A stretch of DNA of 64,000 nucleotides from Liolophura sinensis (GCF_032854445.1 NC_088297.1:4837991-4901990), one strand, 5' to 3'. Shown: positions 11,403 to 23,084, counted from the first letter of the stretch. Numbers and translations: made by a program. Notes: generated from the letters alone by a model not told the origin.

Positions 11403-11822
11403 CAACAAATAACAAAATAAATGTACGTGCCTAAACTCTCGATGTCTCAGAACCGATTTCCATCATCATCAATATGGACCATACAGCTCAACTTAGAATT
11501 CAACCATTTGATTTTATTTCGGCCAAAAGTTAAATCTAAAATTAAAAACAATGTAAATATAGTTTTACATGTGCATTTCTGCTTTCACGCAATTTTTTCT
11601 TATCTTCTTCTTCCCTGTTATCAAATGTCATTGTTAAAATTGCTTATAGCAGCTACAACAACAACAACTTTCACCACTTTCTATTTCTTTTCTTCAATGG
11701 AACGCCTTTTCGCATGCTGACGTTATAAAAGTTTGTGTGCTTATCCGCCTTAAAATTTTTGAGGTAAATATCGTCAAACTGCCAAATGCTGTAAAGTTTT
11801 AGCGATAAATTGGTTGAAAAGA
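11403..11822. other. No recognisable feature
   Basis: AT-rich; nothing supported. Confidence 0.35.
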
Positions 11823-11826
11823 AAGG

Positions 11827-11834
11827 TATAAAAG
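11827..11834 (+). promoter_or_regulatory. Candidate TATA box for the fucosyltransferase gene
   Basis: TATAAAAG lies about 250 bp before the probable 5' UTR splice acceptor at 12084 and about 280 bp before the start codon. The position suits a short non-coding first exon, but no donor site was pinned down. The assignment rests on motif and position only. Confidence 0.35.
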
Positions 11835-12074
11835 CACATCACAGCAATGAATATGGTGAAATCATCCACTAACGAATAGGTTTCTAGAGCTTCCGAGTTG
11901 TTGTTGTTGTTTATGGTGAACTCTTTGTACCTCTGTCCAGCGATAGGATCACTGAAAACTCAGGGCATGCGCCATAGCACCACTATGCTCGTACAACTCA
12001 CACTGAGTCTACAGCTGTGATGAGTGTTAATCGCCCCCTTTGTTTTTGATCAGCGTTTGATTATCTTAATTTCT

Positions 12075-12084
12075 TTACTTGCAG
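12075..12084 (+). other. Probable 5' UTR splice acceptor
   Basis: TTTCTTTACTTGCAG followed by GGGG is a strong polypyrimidine-AG acceptor 19 bp before the ATG of the fucosyltransferase. It suggests that a non-coding exon lies upstream. Confidence 0.5.
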
Positions 12085-12103
12085 GGGGACAGAACAGTGC
12101 GCC

Positions 12104-13090
12104 ATGCCGTTAATTATTGAACTGGGGAAATTTTGTCAGCAGCCGAAGAATCTGTTGTGGAAAATACGTGTAGTCAAAACAACTGTTTCAAAGAAAGTGA
12201 TTGCCTTATTTTTTGTCGCTGTCATATGCGTTGTTCATTTCTGGCGTCAGCACCCAGTCAGAAGCCAGCACCCAGTCAGAAGCTCGTCCAGGCCGAAGCT
12301 ATACGTCACCAGCAATGGGAGGCTGGGTAATCAGCTGTTTCAGTACGCTTCGCTGATTGGACTGGCAAAGACTAACAATATGACTCCCGTCATTCAAGCT
12401 GAAAGTGATTTGTGGAACGTCTTCAAGATATGGGGTGAAGCCGGGTATGAAAGTGATCTGCCGCATGCTGTCGTTTTTAGAGACTCTAGGGCGGGTGTCT
12501 TCGTCAAGGAACTGACTGCTTTGTCAGAAAGTACCATAATTGACAGTTATGTGCAATCATATAAATATTTCGAAAACGTGAAAGTTGAAATTTCCAAGCA
12601 GCATCTTGCCTTCAAGGATAATATTCAGCGAAGTGCCACGGATTATATTGCACGGGTACTTCAAGAGAAAGGGAGGCCACTCGCCAAAGTTGTCGGCGTA
12701 CATATCCGACGAACTGACTTCTCGCAAAGGACTAGGGTGGGATATTCCGCAGCCTCGCGGCCATATCTGTACAGGGCTATGAATTATTTCCAGCGAAAAT
12801 ACGACGACGTTGTGTTCATTGTAGCCAGCGATGATATAGACTGGTGCCGGGAGAAGACTGTAGGCCCATACAACATTCATTTCTCCCAGACCCAAAGTAG
12901 CACCTTAGACATGGCGGTTCTTGTGAACTGCGATGACGTCATAATAACGACTGGGAGTTTCTCATGGTGGATTGGCTACTTGAACAAAGGTCTGACTGTG
13001 TATTACAGAGATTTCCCCAGGGCAGGAACGTGGTTGGCGTCGCTTTACGCAAAAGAAGATTACTATCCACCAGAGTGGATTCCATTGTGA
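12104..13090 (+). CDS. Galactoside alpha-1,2-fucosyltransferase-like protein (GT11)
   Basis: A 328-residue intact frame. Family role: GT11 enzymes transfer L-fucose from GDP-fucose in alpha-1,2 linkage to galactose ends of glycans in the Golgi. Seen: a short basic cytosolic tail, then a hydrophobic anchor at about residues 31-47 (VIALFFVAVICVVHFW) as in type II Golgi enzymes, and a short stem with a tandem QHPVRS duplication (49-60). The catalytic domain has the nucleotide-binding GRLGNQLFQYAS (72-83), the family's H-x-R-R-x-D signature as VGVHIRRTDF (197-206), FIVASDD (238-244), ITTGSFSWWIGYL (281-293) and a C-terminal YYPPEWIPL. Human FUT1 and FUT2 are slightly longer (about 365 and 343). 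The ATG at 12104 follows a stop-free but unlikely upstream region and directly precedes the anchor. The coding region has no intron. The acceptor polysaccharide or glycoprotein cannot be told from sequence. Confidence 0.95.
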   Translation: MPLIIELGKFCQQPKNLLWKIRVVKTTVSKKVIALFFVAVICVVHFWRQHPVRSQHPVRSSSRPKLYVTSNGRLGNQLFQYASLIGLAKTNNMTPVIQAESDLWNVFKIWGEAGYESDLPHAVVFRDSRAGVFVKELTALSESTIIDSYVQSYKYFENVKVEISKQHLAFKDNIQRSATDYIARVLQEKGRPLAKVVGVHIRRTDFSQRTRVGYSAASRPYLYRAMNYFQRKYDDVVFIVASDDIDWCREKTVGPYNIHFSQTQSSTLDMAVLVNCDDVIITTGSFSWWIGYLNKGLTVYYRDFPRAGTWLASLYAKEDYYPPEWIPL

Positions 13091-13133
13091 TGAAAGGAAA
13101 AAGCCAAAAACATTAGGCCCTACAGGGCAAAAT

Positions 13134-13139
13134 ATTAAA
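13134..13139 (+). terminator. Candidate poly(A) signal ATTAAA
   Basis: ATTAAA, the commonest variant signal, lies 44 bp after the fucosyltransferase stop codon. A T-rich stretch follows. It would give a very short 3' UTR, so a more distal signal is also possible. Confidence 0.4.
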
Positions 13140-13601
13140 GCATTTCTCTCACATACTATTCAAATATAACATTGTTCGTAGTTCGTCCATACGACATGCA
13201 GTAAAGTTGCTATCGTTTTTTTAACATTCTTTGAATGAAGGGGTGGCGTACCTACATGGGCAGCCATGTTGAAGTTAATGATGTGGTGCTTTGTGCCAAT
13301 TAAATTGTCCCATTCTGTAAAATCTTAAACTCAATAGGGTTGTTTCCTGTTTAGAGTACATTGGGAGACCCCGTTTGATTTACGATATGCAGCAAACATT
13401 TTTGGCCCGTAGGCCTGAATAACACTTTCCCACAATTGGAGTACCCATTATTTTTGTGTTGTCAAGTTTATCTCCCTTACGTGAGGATTGTAAGTTTTAT
13501 TGTTATTTTCTAGAGAAGGACTTTATTATATCACCTTAGTTTTAGTCCATTAAACCTGGTCAAGAGAAGACAACTACGACTAAGGCTCCGTTTCAAAGCT
13601 T
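13140..13601. other. Probable 3' flank, nothing else seen
   Basis: No repeat or exon recognised. Confidence 0.35.
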
Positions 13602-13735
13602 GAGGGGCCTCCGTGGCTCAGTCGGTTAGCGCGCTAGCGCAGCGTAGTGACCCAGAAGCCTCTCACCAGTGTGGTCGCTGTGAGTTCAAGGCCAGCTCAT
13701 GCTGGCTTCCTCTCCGGCCGTACGTGGTAGAATGT
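13602..13735 (+). mobile_element. SINE-A, 3'-truncated (head and body only)
   Basis: GGGGCCTCCGTGGCTCAGTC, GGTTAGCGCGCTAGCGCAGC and GTGAGTTCAAG are present, ending soon after CGGCCGTACGTGG. Loss of the 3' tail is unusual for SINEs, which mostly lose 5' ends, so a later deletion is likely. Confidence 0.88.
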
Positions 13736-15217
13736 TTTCTCCCATCACTTCTGTTCCAGAGACCCTGAAGATTATTGGCGACTTCGCTTACAGAATCCTG
13801 CCTTAATTTATTATTCATTCTTTTGTGGTTTGTGTTTTATGTTGTACATTGGTTTGGAAATGAAATGTATGATATAGCGATTATTTACCTGGTGCTTTCC
13901 TTGGGATGGCGATGAGGATATGAATGTCTGTCACTACGCCAATGTCACGTTGATTTATCACGTGACATGGCTAAATTTAAAAAAAAAAAACTTTTAATTT
14001 CAAAAGAGGAGACCATATATCAAGAATTATTTGAAAGACCACACTAATTATGGTTTTCATGATTGTTTTTCATGTTTTTGTACAATGAGTAAATGCAAAA
14101 GTCATTGAGATTCTACTTTGCACTTGTTTGGGCTTAAATGGGGCCTTTATTGAATGTAATGACGTCACAGATTCTTGTTTGCTGCAAAGCGTACATGAGG
14201 CGCTTACGATTATACGGAAACACCGGTGGTGCCAGCCTAGCCTAGCCTAGCCAATCGTGTGACGTTATTCACCGTTATTGTTACGTGGTTGTTTCTCGTA
14301 AGCTGTCGACACCGGTGTGTGCGCATAATCGTGAACGCTCTCAGTTATATTTCCACATTAAATACAGAAACAGATGTTCATATTGGAGTACTTATGTATT
14401 CGTGATAAACGGAGAAATAGAAAAGCAACAGAAGACTGTTTTGACAACTGAGATGAATCGGTGGCGTTACCGTGCTTCAGTTTGTCCAAGAACCTCTTTG
14501 TTTGCATGTTATTCATGCACAATATTTTTTTTATTATGCATACTTTATTTAAATTAGATTTGGTTTTGGAAGGGTTTTGTGCCTGCTCAGATGAGTATGC
14601 TAGTTTCTCCCATTTCCACTGGGGCCCGTTTCACAAAAAGTCGTAAGGGTAAGCCGAGACGGTTAACTCAATTACCAGACTAACAAAGTTGCCTAGCCCG
14701 TTTCACAAAGAAAATATCACGCCCGAATGTGGCTAGGAGGAAACAGATTCGGCTATAAAGGAGCTAGAAGTCTCATTTGTGAAAGTTTATGTATTGATAG
14801 AGAATAAATCAGCGTCTATCAACTAATGAAGGTATTTTTAAGGGTCGCAAACAAATATTGACAGTGGGACATATATTTATCATATTTTTATTTACTTCGT
14901 ATCAAGCAGCATGGCATCATGTATTACTACACAGCAGTAAAAAACAAATGTGTATTTTCTTATATTAATTTGCATAATAACTAATAAAGAAGTTTATAGA
15001 AATTTTCTATTCTGTAGTTTCATTTTTTTTTTGTCTTGTGTATCATGCTGTATTGATTTTCCTCAAAATCTTGGCACTTCAGTACCGTATGTGTTATTTG
15101 TTATTTTTATGAATTTTTATGCTACCGTTTACCAGCTGCTGGGCATATAGCCGCGATCAAACTGAAACCAGGTAAGTGATGGCGATAACCTACTTACATA
15201 CTGACTCTGTTCGGTCG
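13736..15217. other. About 1.5 kb, no gene; fragment with GCCCGTTTCACAAA
   Basis: GCCCGTTTCACAAA occurs twice, near 14625 and 14697, and may mark a small dispersed element. Three CCTAG repeats lie near 14237-14252. No supported exon. Confidence 0.35.
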
Positions 15218-15505
15218 TCTAGTAGTGCGGGGGCCTCCGTGGCTCAGTCGGTTAGCGCGCTAGCGCAGCGTAATGACCCAGGAGCCTCTCACCAATGCGG
15301 TCGCTGTGAGTTCAAGCCCAGCTCATGCTGGCTTCCTCTCCGGCCGTACGTGGGAAGGTCTGCCAGCAACCTGCGGATGATCGTGGGTTTCCCCCGAGCT
15401 GTGCCCGGTTTCCACCCACCATAATGCTGGCCGCCGTCGTATAAGTGAAATATTCTTGAGTACGGCGTAAAACACTAATCAAATCAAATCAAATCTAGTA
15501 GTGCG
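15218..15505 (+). mobile_element. SINE-A, full length, with 12-bp target-site duplication
   Basis: The element runs from GGGGCCTCCGTGGCTCAGTC (about 15230) to a CAAATCAAATCAAATC tail. It is bounded by TCTAGTAGTGCG at 15218-15229 and 15494-15505. A box (TGGCTCAGTCGG) and B-box-like (GAGTTCAAGCCC) promoter parts mark a tRNA-derived head. The exact duplication shows LINE-type retrotransposition and defines the full element of about 265 bp. Confidence 0.96.
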
Positions 15506-15582
15506 TCAAGTAGTGCGTCATCTCGCGCGTTGTCCAGTTAAGAGGGACACTTCGTAGAGCGTCCATTAGCACGTGTAATAAT

Positions 15583-15765
15583 ATCAATTTCTTGAAGCTG
15601 GCCTCCTCCCCGGCCGTACGCGGGAAGGTCCGCCCACAAATTGTGGATGGTCGTGGGTTTCTCCCGGACTCTATCCAGTTTTCTCCCACCGTAATGCTGG
15701 CCGCCGGCGTTTAAGTGAACTACTCATAAGTACAGCGTAAAACACAAATCAAATCAAATACATCA
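15583..15765 (+). mobile_element. SINE-A, 5'-truncated, with 14-bp target-site duplication
   Basis: Bounded by ATCAATTTCTTGAA at 15583-15596 and 15752-15765. It begins in the body (GCTGGCCTCCTCCCCGGCCG) and ends with a CAAATCAAATA tail. The exact duplication around a truncated copy shows it was truncated at insertion, not later. Confidence 0.95.
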
Positions 15766-16187
15766 ATTTCTTGAATGGAAGCGCTATTTAATAGAAGGCA
15801 GCTTAGGTTTACACAGTAATATTGCATGTACCGCCACACCAAATTTAAAACTTCAAGGGAGGCTGATTAATCTGAAGTTTTAAGATCGACTAGTAATTTA
15901 CGAAAAAAAAACCGGCGCTCAAAGCTATCACTGTAGATCGAACCTGATAATAAATTAAACTACGATTAATTCATTTATTTATATTTATTTGATGTTATTT
16001 CTTCTTATAATATAGGATATTTCGCTTATACGACACAACAAAGAACTCATCAAAACAGCCCTCAGAACACAAGGACTATACGGAACATGTCAAACTGTTA
16101 TAATAGACGAATTAAATCCCTTCAAATTCCATCTTATAACATTGTGAGAAGGCGTGATATGCCTCTGGTTCGGGCGATCTATGCTTC
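15766..16187. other. No gene; faint SINE-A tail relic
   Basis: Around 15970-16040, TTTATTTGATG and ATTTCGCTTATACGAC resemble an antisense SINE-A tail. Nothing else is supported. Confidence 0.35.
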
Positions 16188-17345
16188 TGACGAAGGCTTA
16201 CTGTGCCTCACTCTAAGGCATACTGTGTCTCACGCTAAGACGTACTGTGCTTAAGTATACCATGTCTCTGACTAGGGCTTACTGTGCCTCACACTAAGGC
16301 ATACTGTGCCTCACTCTAAGGCATACTGTGCCTCACACTAAGGTGTACTGTGCTGATTAAGGCTTACTGTGTGTCATGCTAAGGCGCACTATGCTAAAGT
16401 GTACCTTGTCTCTCGCTGAGGCGTACTGTGTCTCTTGCTAAGGTGTAGTAGATCTCTGGCTAAGATGTACCGTGTCTCTGGTTAAGGTGTACTGTGTCTC
16501 TGGTTAAGGCGTACTGTGTCTCTGGTTAAGGTGTACGGTATCTCTGGCTAAGGTGTACGGTGTCTCTGGCTAAGGCGTACTGTGTCTCTGGTTAAGGTGT
16601 ACTGTGTCTCTGGTTAAGGCGTACTGTGTCTCTGGCTAAGGTGTACGGTGTCTCTGGTTAAGGTGTACCGTGTCTCTGGCTAAGGTGTACGGTGTCTCTG
16701 GATAAGGTGTACGGTGTCTCTGGCTAAGATGTACCGTGTCTCTGGTTAAGGCGTACTGTGTCTCTGGTTAAGGTGTACTGTGTCTCTGGCTAAGGTGTAC
16801 TGTGTATCTGGTTAAGGCGTACTGTGTCTCTGGTTAAGGTGTACCGTGTCTCTGGCTAAGGTGTACTGTGTCTCTGGTTAAGGCGTACTGTGTCTCTGGT
16901 TAAGGTGTACGGTGTCTCTGGCTAAGGCGTACTGTGTCTCTGGCTAAGATGTACCGTGTCTCTGGCTAAGGTGTACTGTGTCTCTGGTTAAGGTGTACTG
17001 TGTCTCTGGTTAAGGTGTACTGTGTCTCTGGTTAAGGTGTACTGTGTCTCTGGTTAAGGCGTACTGTGTCTCTGGTTTAGACGTACTGTGTCTCTGGTTA
17101 AGGCGTACTGTGTATCTGGCTAAGGAGTACCGTGTTTCTGGTTAAGGTGTACTGTGTCTCTGGTTAAGGCGTGCTGTGTCTCTGGTTTAGGTGTACTGTA
17201 TCTTACTGTACTCTTACTGTGCTAAAACGTACTGTGTATCTGGCTAAGGTGTACCGTGTCTCTGGTTTAGGTGTAGTGTATCTTTGGCTAAAACCTACTG
17301 TGTATCTGGATAAGGTGTACCGTGTCTCTGGTCAAGGCGTGCTTC
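16188..17345. repeat. 22-bp minisatellite, about 50 copies
   Basis: Units read AAGGTGTACTGTGTCTCTGG plus two bases (TT or CT), alternating with AAGGCGTAC forms; period 22 bp. The left end is more diverged (TCACACTAAGGCATACTGTG). Frames through it encode only the repeat. Confidence 0.95.
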
Positions 17346-18249
17346 TCGTACGTCTTCTCGTGGCGTGGCCAACGCCCCGCCAAATGACCACGTGCAGGGA
17401 TGAAACTCTTAGACCCATTGTAGCAAATGACTATTCATGTAAGAGCCTGGACGTATCAGCCTACAACTCTGGTTATTCGCACTGTGTTTTTATTAATGAG
17501 ACATGGATTCATGGGCGTGTGAGCATTCGTCTGTAGATTGAATGTCACGGGTGGGACTTAAGCTTTTCTTCCTACCTTTTTGCCGTTAATTGTCAGAATC
17601 CGGCCTTTTTCCCTTATGTATCACTTACAGCGTGCGAATCACAAGATATGCGGCAAGATAAAACAAAGCTATGACCTTCTGTATAGTTCACTGTCAATAC
17701 TTATGCTACATGAAATGAAGCGTGATGTTCAATAGGGTGTATATATTTGCATATTAATTAAAACATCAGGCACTGTGTATTGATATCGGGCAATCGGTAG
17801 TTACAACTTCTAGGGCAAAAAGGCATAAGTACACCTGTACGCCAAATAAAAAAAGGAAAACCTTCCCTAATTTTGTTGGTTTATAATTGATCTGGTCAGT
17901 TTGTGCTTGGGTATGAAAAGAGAAAATCTACCTGCCGTTTGTAATGTGAACACCATGCAAGCACCAGATAACATGGGTCTTGTGTTTTTGTGGTTACATT
18001 TTTGAATTACGGGGAACACAAGAGTAGATATTCTGACTCCCCCCATAGGTAACTGTTAGTCAAACCAAATATACCTGAACACAAAAACACGTGTACTCTA
18101 CTTTCAGCGAAATGTGCCACTTTGAGTCAGAAGAACATTTATATATAAGTAAATGCGATTAAAGGTGGAGAATACATAAAATTACATTCAGACGAAAACA
18201 ATACTTGGGTAATGTCATTATTATTCATTAAGATACCACAGGTGCATGG
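17346..18249. other. No recognisable feature
   Basis: AT-rich unique-looking sequence. Confidence 0.35.
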
Positions 18250-18780
18250 CGTTACACAGCTATCATGTGATATCACGGTTACGTGGCGAGTAAGAACAAT
18301 TGCGTGATATCACGGTTACGTGGCGAGAAACAACTATCATGTGATATCACGGTTACTTGGCGAGAAACAACTGTCATGTGATATTACGGTTAAGTAGCAA
18401 GAAACAACTGTCATGTGATATCACGGTTACTTGGCGAGAAACAACTGTCACGTGATATCACGGTTAAGTAGCGATAAACAGATATCAGGTGATACCACCT
18501 ATACGTGGGGAGAAACAACTGTTATGTGATACCAAGGTTACGTAGCGAGTAACAGATATCAGGTGATACCAGCTATACTAGGCGAGAAACAACTATTATG
18601 TGATATCATGGTTACGTAGCGAGAAACAGATATCAGGTGATACCACAGCTACGTGGGGAGAAATAACCATCTTGTGATATCACGGTTACGTAATAAGAAA
18701 CAGCTATCATGTGATACCACGGTTAAGTGTGGAAAAACAACTATCGTGTGATGTCACGGTTATGTGGCGAGGAACAACAG
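18250..18780. repeat. 37-bp minisatellite, about 14 copies, with a palindromic core
   Basis: Units read GTGATATCACGGTTACGTGG then CGAGAAACAACTATCAT; period 37 bp (starts at 18267, 18304, 18341). The first ten bases, GTGATATCAC, are a perfect palindrome kept in most copies, although some read GTGATACCA. Confidence 0.95.
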
Positions 18781-19225
18781 TCGAATCGAGCAGGCTACAT
18801 TATAAAACAAATATAAATTAAACATGCCGTAAAGCAATTATGAAATCAAAGAGCCCAGTGTACATGAGACGATAAAACCACTATATGACGAAAAAGAAAA
18901 AAAAAAAAAAAAACCCCTGAATGTATCCCAACCCTGAAAGGCAGTCTGAAGTACATATAGACCTACCAGAAATATAATGGGTACACAAACGATTTTTGGT
19001 AATAAAAATGTTTGTATTTAACAAGAATAGCTCAAATGATTGCCTTTTAGTAAATATCAAACTCGTACCTGTTCTATATTTACAGTGTTCAATGATTCTA
19101 AACTTTGAAAAAGTTAAAATGCGTCCCGCTTTATACATTTTAGGGATCAGGATAGTCTTGCGTTATTTTAGATATTAGAGTTCAGCATGTTCATACAGAC
19201 ATGAATTAATGAATTCATTCATTAC

Positions 19226-19300
19226 GAGGGGAGGGAAATCGGGCAGAACCCGGGGAAAACTCACGACCATCCACAGGTTGCTGACAGGCCTCCAAACTTA
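19226..19300 (-). mobile_element. SINE-A fragment, antisense, decayed
   Basis: GGAGGGAAATCGGGCAGAAC, CCGGGGAAAAC and CACGACCATCCACAGGTTGC match the middle of antisense SINE-A copies; both ends are lost. Confidence 0.7.
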
Positions 19301-19974
19301 AATCAATGTTGGGAGGATGGAGACTTCAGATTACAGTATAATACACAATAGAGAATTACTGCTGAATTTTGCTCTTTATAAAAGAAAAATATATACCGGC
19401 TTTCGTAAAACCTCTCCAAAGGATGGCGGAGAGTTAAAAAGAACCATTACACTTGCGCTACGGCTGCTCATAAACCAAAGGACAAAATTATTATGTTTAA
19501 CAGACAGACCGTTGAAAACATATTTTCAAACGCATTCCGTAAATGGCAAGGCACATTAAAACAGTAACATTTAAAAAGGCTCTTCTTAACAGAAGAGGGT
19601 ATGTCCGGAGTTCTCTTTGGAATTTGTCAGAAAATTCGCAATCTATGACGAAATTAATATTAGAAATGACGACCTTCGCGTGCAATACAATATTCCCTGG
19701 TCTTAAAATATCGATGTCAGTCCCCTAAGACTGTGAACGTAGAACCATCAGTCTGAACTATAAGATATTACATTTTATCACAAATATGCTATGTTTATAT
19801 CCAAGGTGAAGTCATCTGTTGTTTGTGTCACAGCGTAAAGAGTTACACTAAATGGGGACTGGTGAGTTGTTTTAGTGGCTTCTGCTCTGTGAGCACTTGA
19901 AAGTTTATCATGCAGTGTAGAATGACGCAAGTAAGGTCTTGCTCATATGTTTATATCTGAATTGATTTAAATGA
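19301..19974. other. No recognisable feature
   Basis: Short open frames only; no supported exon. Confidence 0.35.
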
Positions 19975-20345
19975 CAACTTCATTTACATTCATTTGTTCA
20001 CGCATTAATTCACATCCATTCATTCATTAATTCACTCATTCATTCGTCTTATCATTTATTCATTTTTCCATCAATTTGTTTTTTTGTCATTTATTCATTT
20101 TTACTTTTATTTGTTCTTCTTGTCATTTATTCATTTTTACTTTTATTGGTTCTTGTCATTTATTAATTTTTCCATCTTTTTCTTCTTGTCATTTATTCAT
20201 TTTTCCCCCTATTTCTTCTTGACATTGATTCATTTTTCCATCTATTTCTTCTTCTTGTCATTTATTCATTTTTACTTATATTTGTTCTTCTTGTCATTTA
20301 TTCATTTTTCCATCTATTTGTTCTCCTTGTCATTTATTCATACGT
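19975..20345. repeat. 36-bp pyrimidine-rich minisatellite and ATTC-rich flank
   Basis: After an ATTC/ATTA-rich lead, units of about 36 bp read CTTCTTGTCATTTATTCATT then TTTACTTTTATTTGTT, about seven copies with length variation. The long frame across it encodes a Phe/Ser/Ile/His repeat and is an artefact. Confidence 0.9.
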
Positions 20346-21327
20346 TCATTCATCTTTTTATTCAGTCTTCTGTATTCGTTTATTTTCTCCTTATTTACAT
20401 GAAAATGGTTCGACAACGTTCTGAAAAGATTATCTGTTATCTTCTATATGTTTCAGCACTAAGTCACTCTTTTCACTTTATTATCTGGTCATAGTTTTCA
20501 GATTTACGCTGCTCCACTTTCACTAACTCTGACTGACTGAATGACCAGCTGAATGGATGACTGATTAACGCAAGAAAATACCCACACATGTCTGTTTACA
20601 ACACTTTTATTTATTTTTAGTAAAAATCCAATTAAATTTCCCAAAAAGAACAAAAACTAATAAACATACCTATGACACGGAACATGGAAAACTTACCCGT
20701 GCGATTTCGTGATGTGGCATATTACCTGTGAATGGCATGATGAAATATGATGTTTTTTTCTACAGTCATCATTTACACGTCCATGAAACGCCCATTTAAT
20801 GAAATCGACATGCTCTCCAATCTACACGTGCATGGCATCAATACGAATCGCGTGCAGTGTTGCCCCACCTTGTATTGCAAACACCTTGATACATATTCGT
20901 GACTGATACCTAGCTCCTTTAAAACGGTTCTATACCCACCGAAAGTCATCAGTTTGTTTCTGACACAGTCCTGGTCAATTCTGGCTCTCGTTTTGACATC
21001 ACCCACTCTCCCGATTTTTTCTCTCCAGTGATGAGGTTAAGCCATACCACTCTGATATCTGGTAAGAAATTTTGTTACTCGCTTTTACACGCTTAGAAAC
21101 TATGCAGAAGCAGGTGTGATTTTGTACATTGTAAGTTACTGACGTTAAATGTTTAGGGAAACTTTCCGCGGTAAACGCGTAAAGAACCTGGTACGGTAAG
21201 GTGAGGAATCGGTCCAACTGGAACAAACTGTACACCTCAAGAAGCGAAAGTGATTATAGCTGATGTGAGTGACAGCTGCTGACATACTCACAAAACCACT
21301 TCGTTTTCACTTTCATTTAACTCTTCT
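20346..21327. other. No supported gene
   Basis: A minus-strand open frame at 20773-21006 has mixed, protein-like composition but no known domain and no clear splice sites. It is not called. Confidence 0.35.
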
Positions 21328-21500
21328 TTTCCTGTTATATTTATTTATTTATTTGATAGGTGTTTTACGCAGTACCCAAGAGCATTTCACTTATACGACG
21401 CCAAAAAGCCATTGTGTTGGGAGGAAGCCAGGCAGAGCCCGGTGGAAACCTAGGACCATCCGCAGGTTGCTGTCAGGCCTTCCCACATTTCCTGTTATAT
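21328..21500 (-). mobile_element. SINE-A, truncated, antisense, 13-bp target-site duplication
   Basis: Flanked by TTTCCTGTTATAT at 21328-21340 and 21488-21500. Inside are the reversed tail (TTTATTTATTTGATAGG), TTTCACTTATACGACG, and the body up to CGCAGGTTGCTGTCAGGCCT. Truncated at insertion. Confidence 0.94.
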
Positions 21501-22609
21501 GGCAAGCATACGACGTATGAAGCGATCTATAGGTCATAAAATGGAAGAATAGTGGCCTGTTTCCAGTCTCATTGAAATATCTTTTTTGGGCATTAGACAC
21601 TTTAGCTCAGGGAAAATCACTGCACCACAAATGCAACGTTGTAACAAATACGTGAACACGCAGTAATGTATCAATCAATATTAATAAATAAATATATAGA
21701 AAATGCAACTTTTAGCCTTAGACTTCCGCTACGGATAGCATGCTAGTGCATATGATTCGCGTATGATTTCGCTACAGTTGCCACGCGCCACGCAGTACTA
21801 TGCCTTAATAATTGTCCAGTTTATTTCATGATAATACTTATTTAACGCAAGACGGCCTATATATTTACTCACAAAAAAGTATTTTTTTAAGAAAACACAA
21901 AGGAACCACAAATACCCAAACGCTTCCTGGAAGTGCAAATTATTCTCAACAGTAACTAAATTAATTCACTGTACTATGAAGGATGCCTGACAGACAACAG
22001 CTGAAATATGGATTTTAAACTTACAAAAACATGCTAAAACTGATCACATGGTAAAGTTTATTTTTTGGCAAATGAAGACAAACGTTAACCTAAACGATAC
22101 CTTGACAGCATGTAAAAATATAAACATCAAAGTTTCAGTAGATATATTTTTCTAGTTGGTTTTCATACTGTAAATCTTAAACATTGTGCCTCGTTTGAAC
22201 GAAAGATTGACGTTTTTTGGCGAGAGTGCATTTTTGGTGGGCTACTACTATGCAACCATCTAGTTTATGACCATGTAACTTTTATGGTGCTTCGACCAAC
22301 TTTTAAACCTCTCATTTGAAATTTACAGAATTGTACTGAATTTGGAAAGTTGTTCTTTCTTCTTGCTCTTCTGGGACTGATTCTCCGCCTAACCGCAGCA
22401 AGTCCTTTATATACATGTACAACAGTCTTGAGAAATCATTTTCTTTCATGTATTCCGTATTCTTGTTAAGCTACTGTTTGTTTTTGTTTAACTTTAATGA
22501 TGTATCAGGCCCGATTCGAAAATGTATTGTGGATATTCGAAATAAATGAAACATAGCTGTTAATGTTCAATAATGCTCTAATTAAATACAGGGTTTTATA
22601 TTACACTGC
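21501..22609. other. No recognisable feature
   Basis: AT-rich; an AATAAA at about 22541 has no gene attached to it. Confidence 0.3.
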
Positions 22610-22672
22610 CCGCATAATATGGCTGAAATATTGCCGACGTGGCGTTAAGCCATAATCATTCATTCACTAAAT
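22610..22672 (+). repeat. Tail fragment of a third SINE-like family
   Basis: AATATGGCTGAAATATTGCC, GACGTGGCGTTAAGCC and ATAATCATTCATTCACT form a compact tail-like block. A diverged copy at 50055-50105 reads GATATGGCAGCAATACTGAC then GATAATCATTCATTT. Confidence 0.6.
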
Positions 22673-22769
22673 AATGCTGACACATCTGATGAATGAAACG
22701 ATGTTAGAGGAAGTTTTAGCCTCGATTTAATCAGTCAAATCTGTTTGAAACTGTTGTACTCAAGTTTGA

Positions 22770-22866
22770 TTTTCCTTATTTATCTATTCGATTGGTGTTT
22801 TACACCGTATTCAAGAATATTTCACTTATACGACGGCGGCCAGCATTGTATGGTTGGAGGAAAGCG
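22770..22866 (-). mobile_element. SINE-A tail fragment, antisense
   Basis: TTTATCTATTCGATTGGTGT, TTCAAGAATATTTCACTTAT and ACGACGGCGGCCAGCATTGT; the head and most of the body are absent. Confidence 0.85.
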
Positions 22867-23084
22867 CTCAAAACTCTGCCTAGGTAAATATAGAAGTTTA
22901 AATGAAAATTTGAAAACATTCCCAGCCATATTCACGTACATCATATACATTGCATGGTATTGTTTGATTTGTGTTCTCGGTTGTAAATAAATCGCGGTCA
23001 TAAAAGGACTAACTGGAGTCCTTATTCATTCACATCAGTACGAACTGGAATATTTGTTAGTTTTTTGGAACAGTATATAGGACG

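Noticed and set aside
16188-18780. Regular direct repeats resembling a CRISPR array
   Set aside because: Units are contiguous without unique spacers, vary by point changes and lie in an animal genome; these are minisatellites.
20084-20494. 136-codon Phe/Ser/Ile/His-rich frame
   Set aside because: It translates the 36-bp pyrimidine-rich tandem repeat and has no other support.
22541-22548. AATAAA near 22541 as a gene end
   Set aside because: No coding exon upstream and AATAAA is common by chance in AT-rich DNA.
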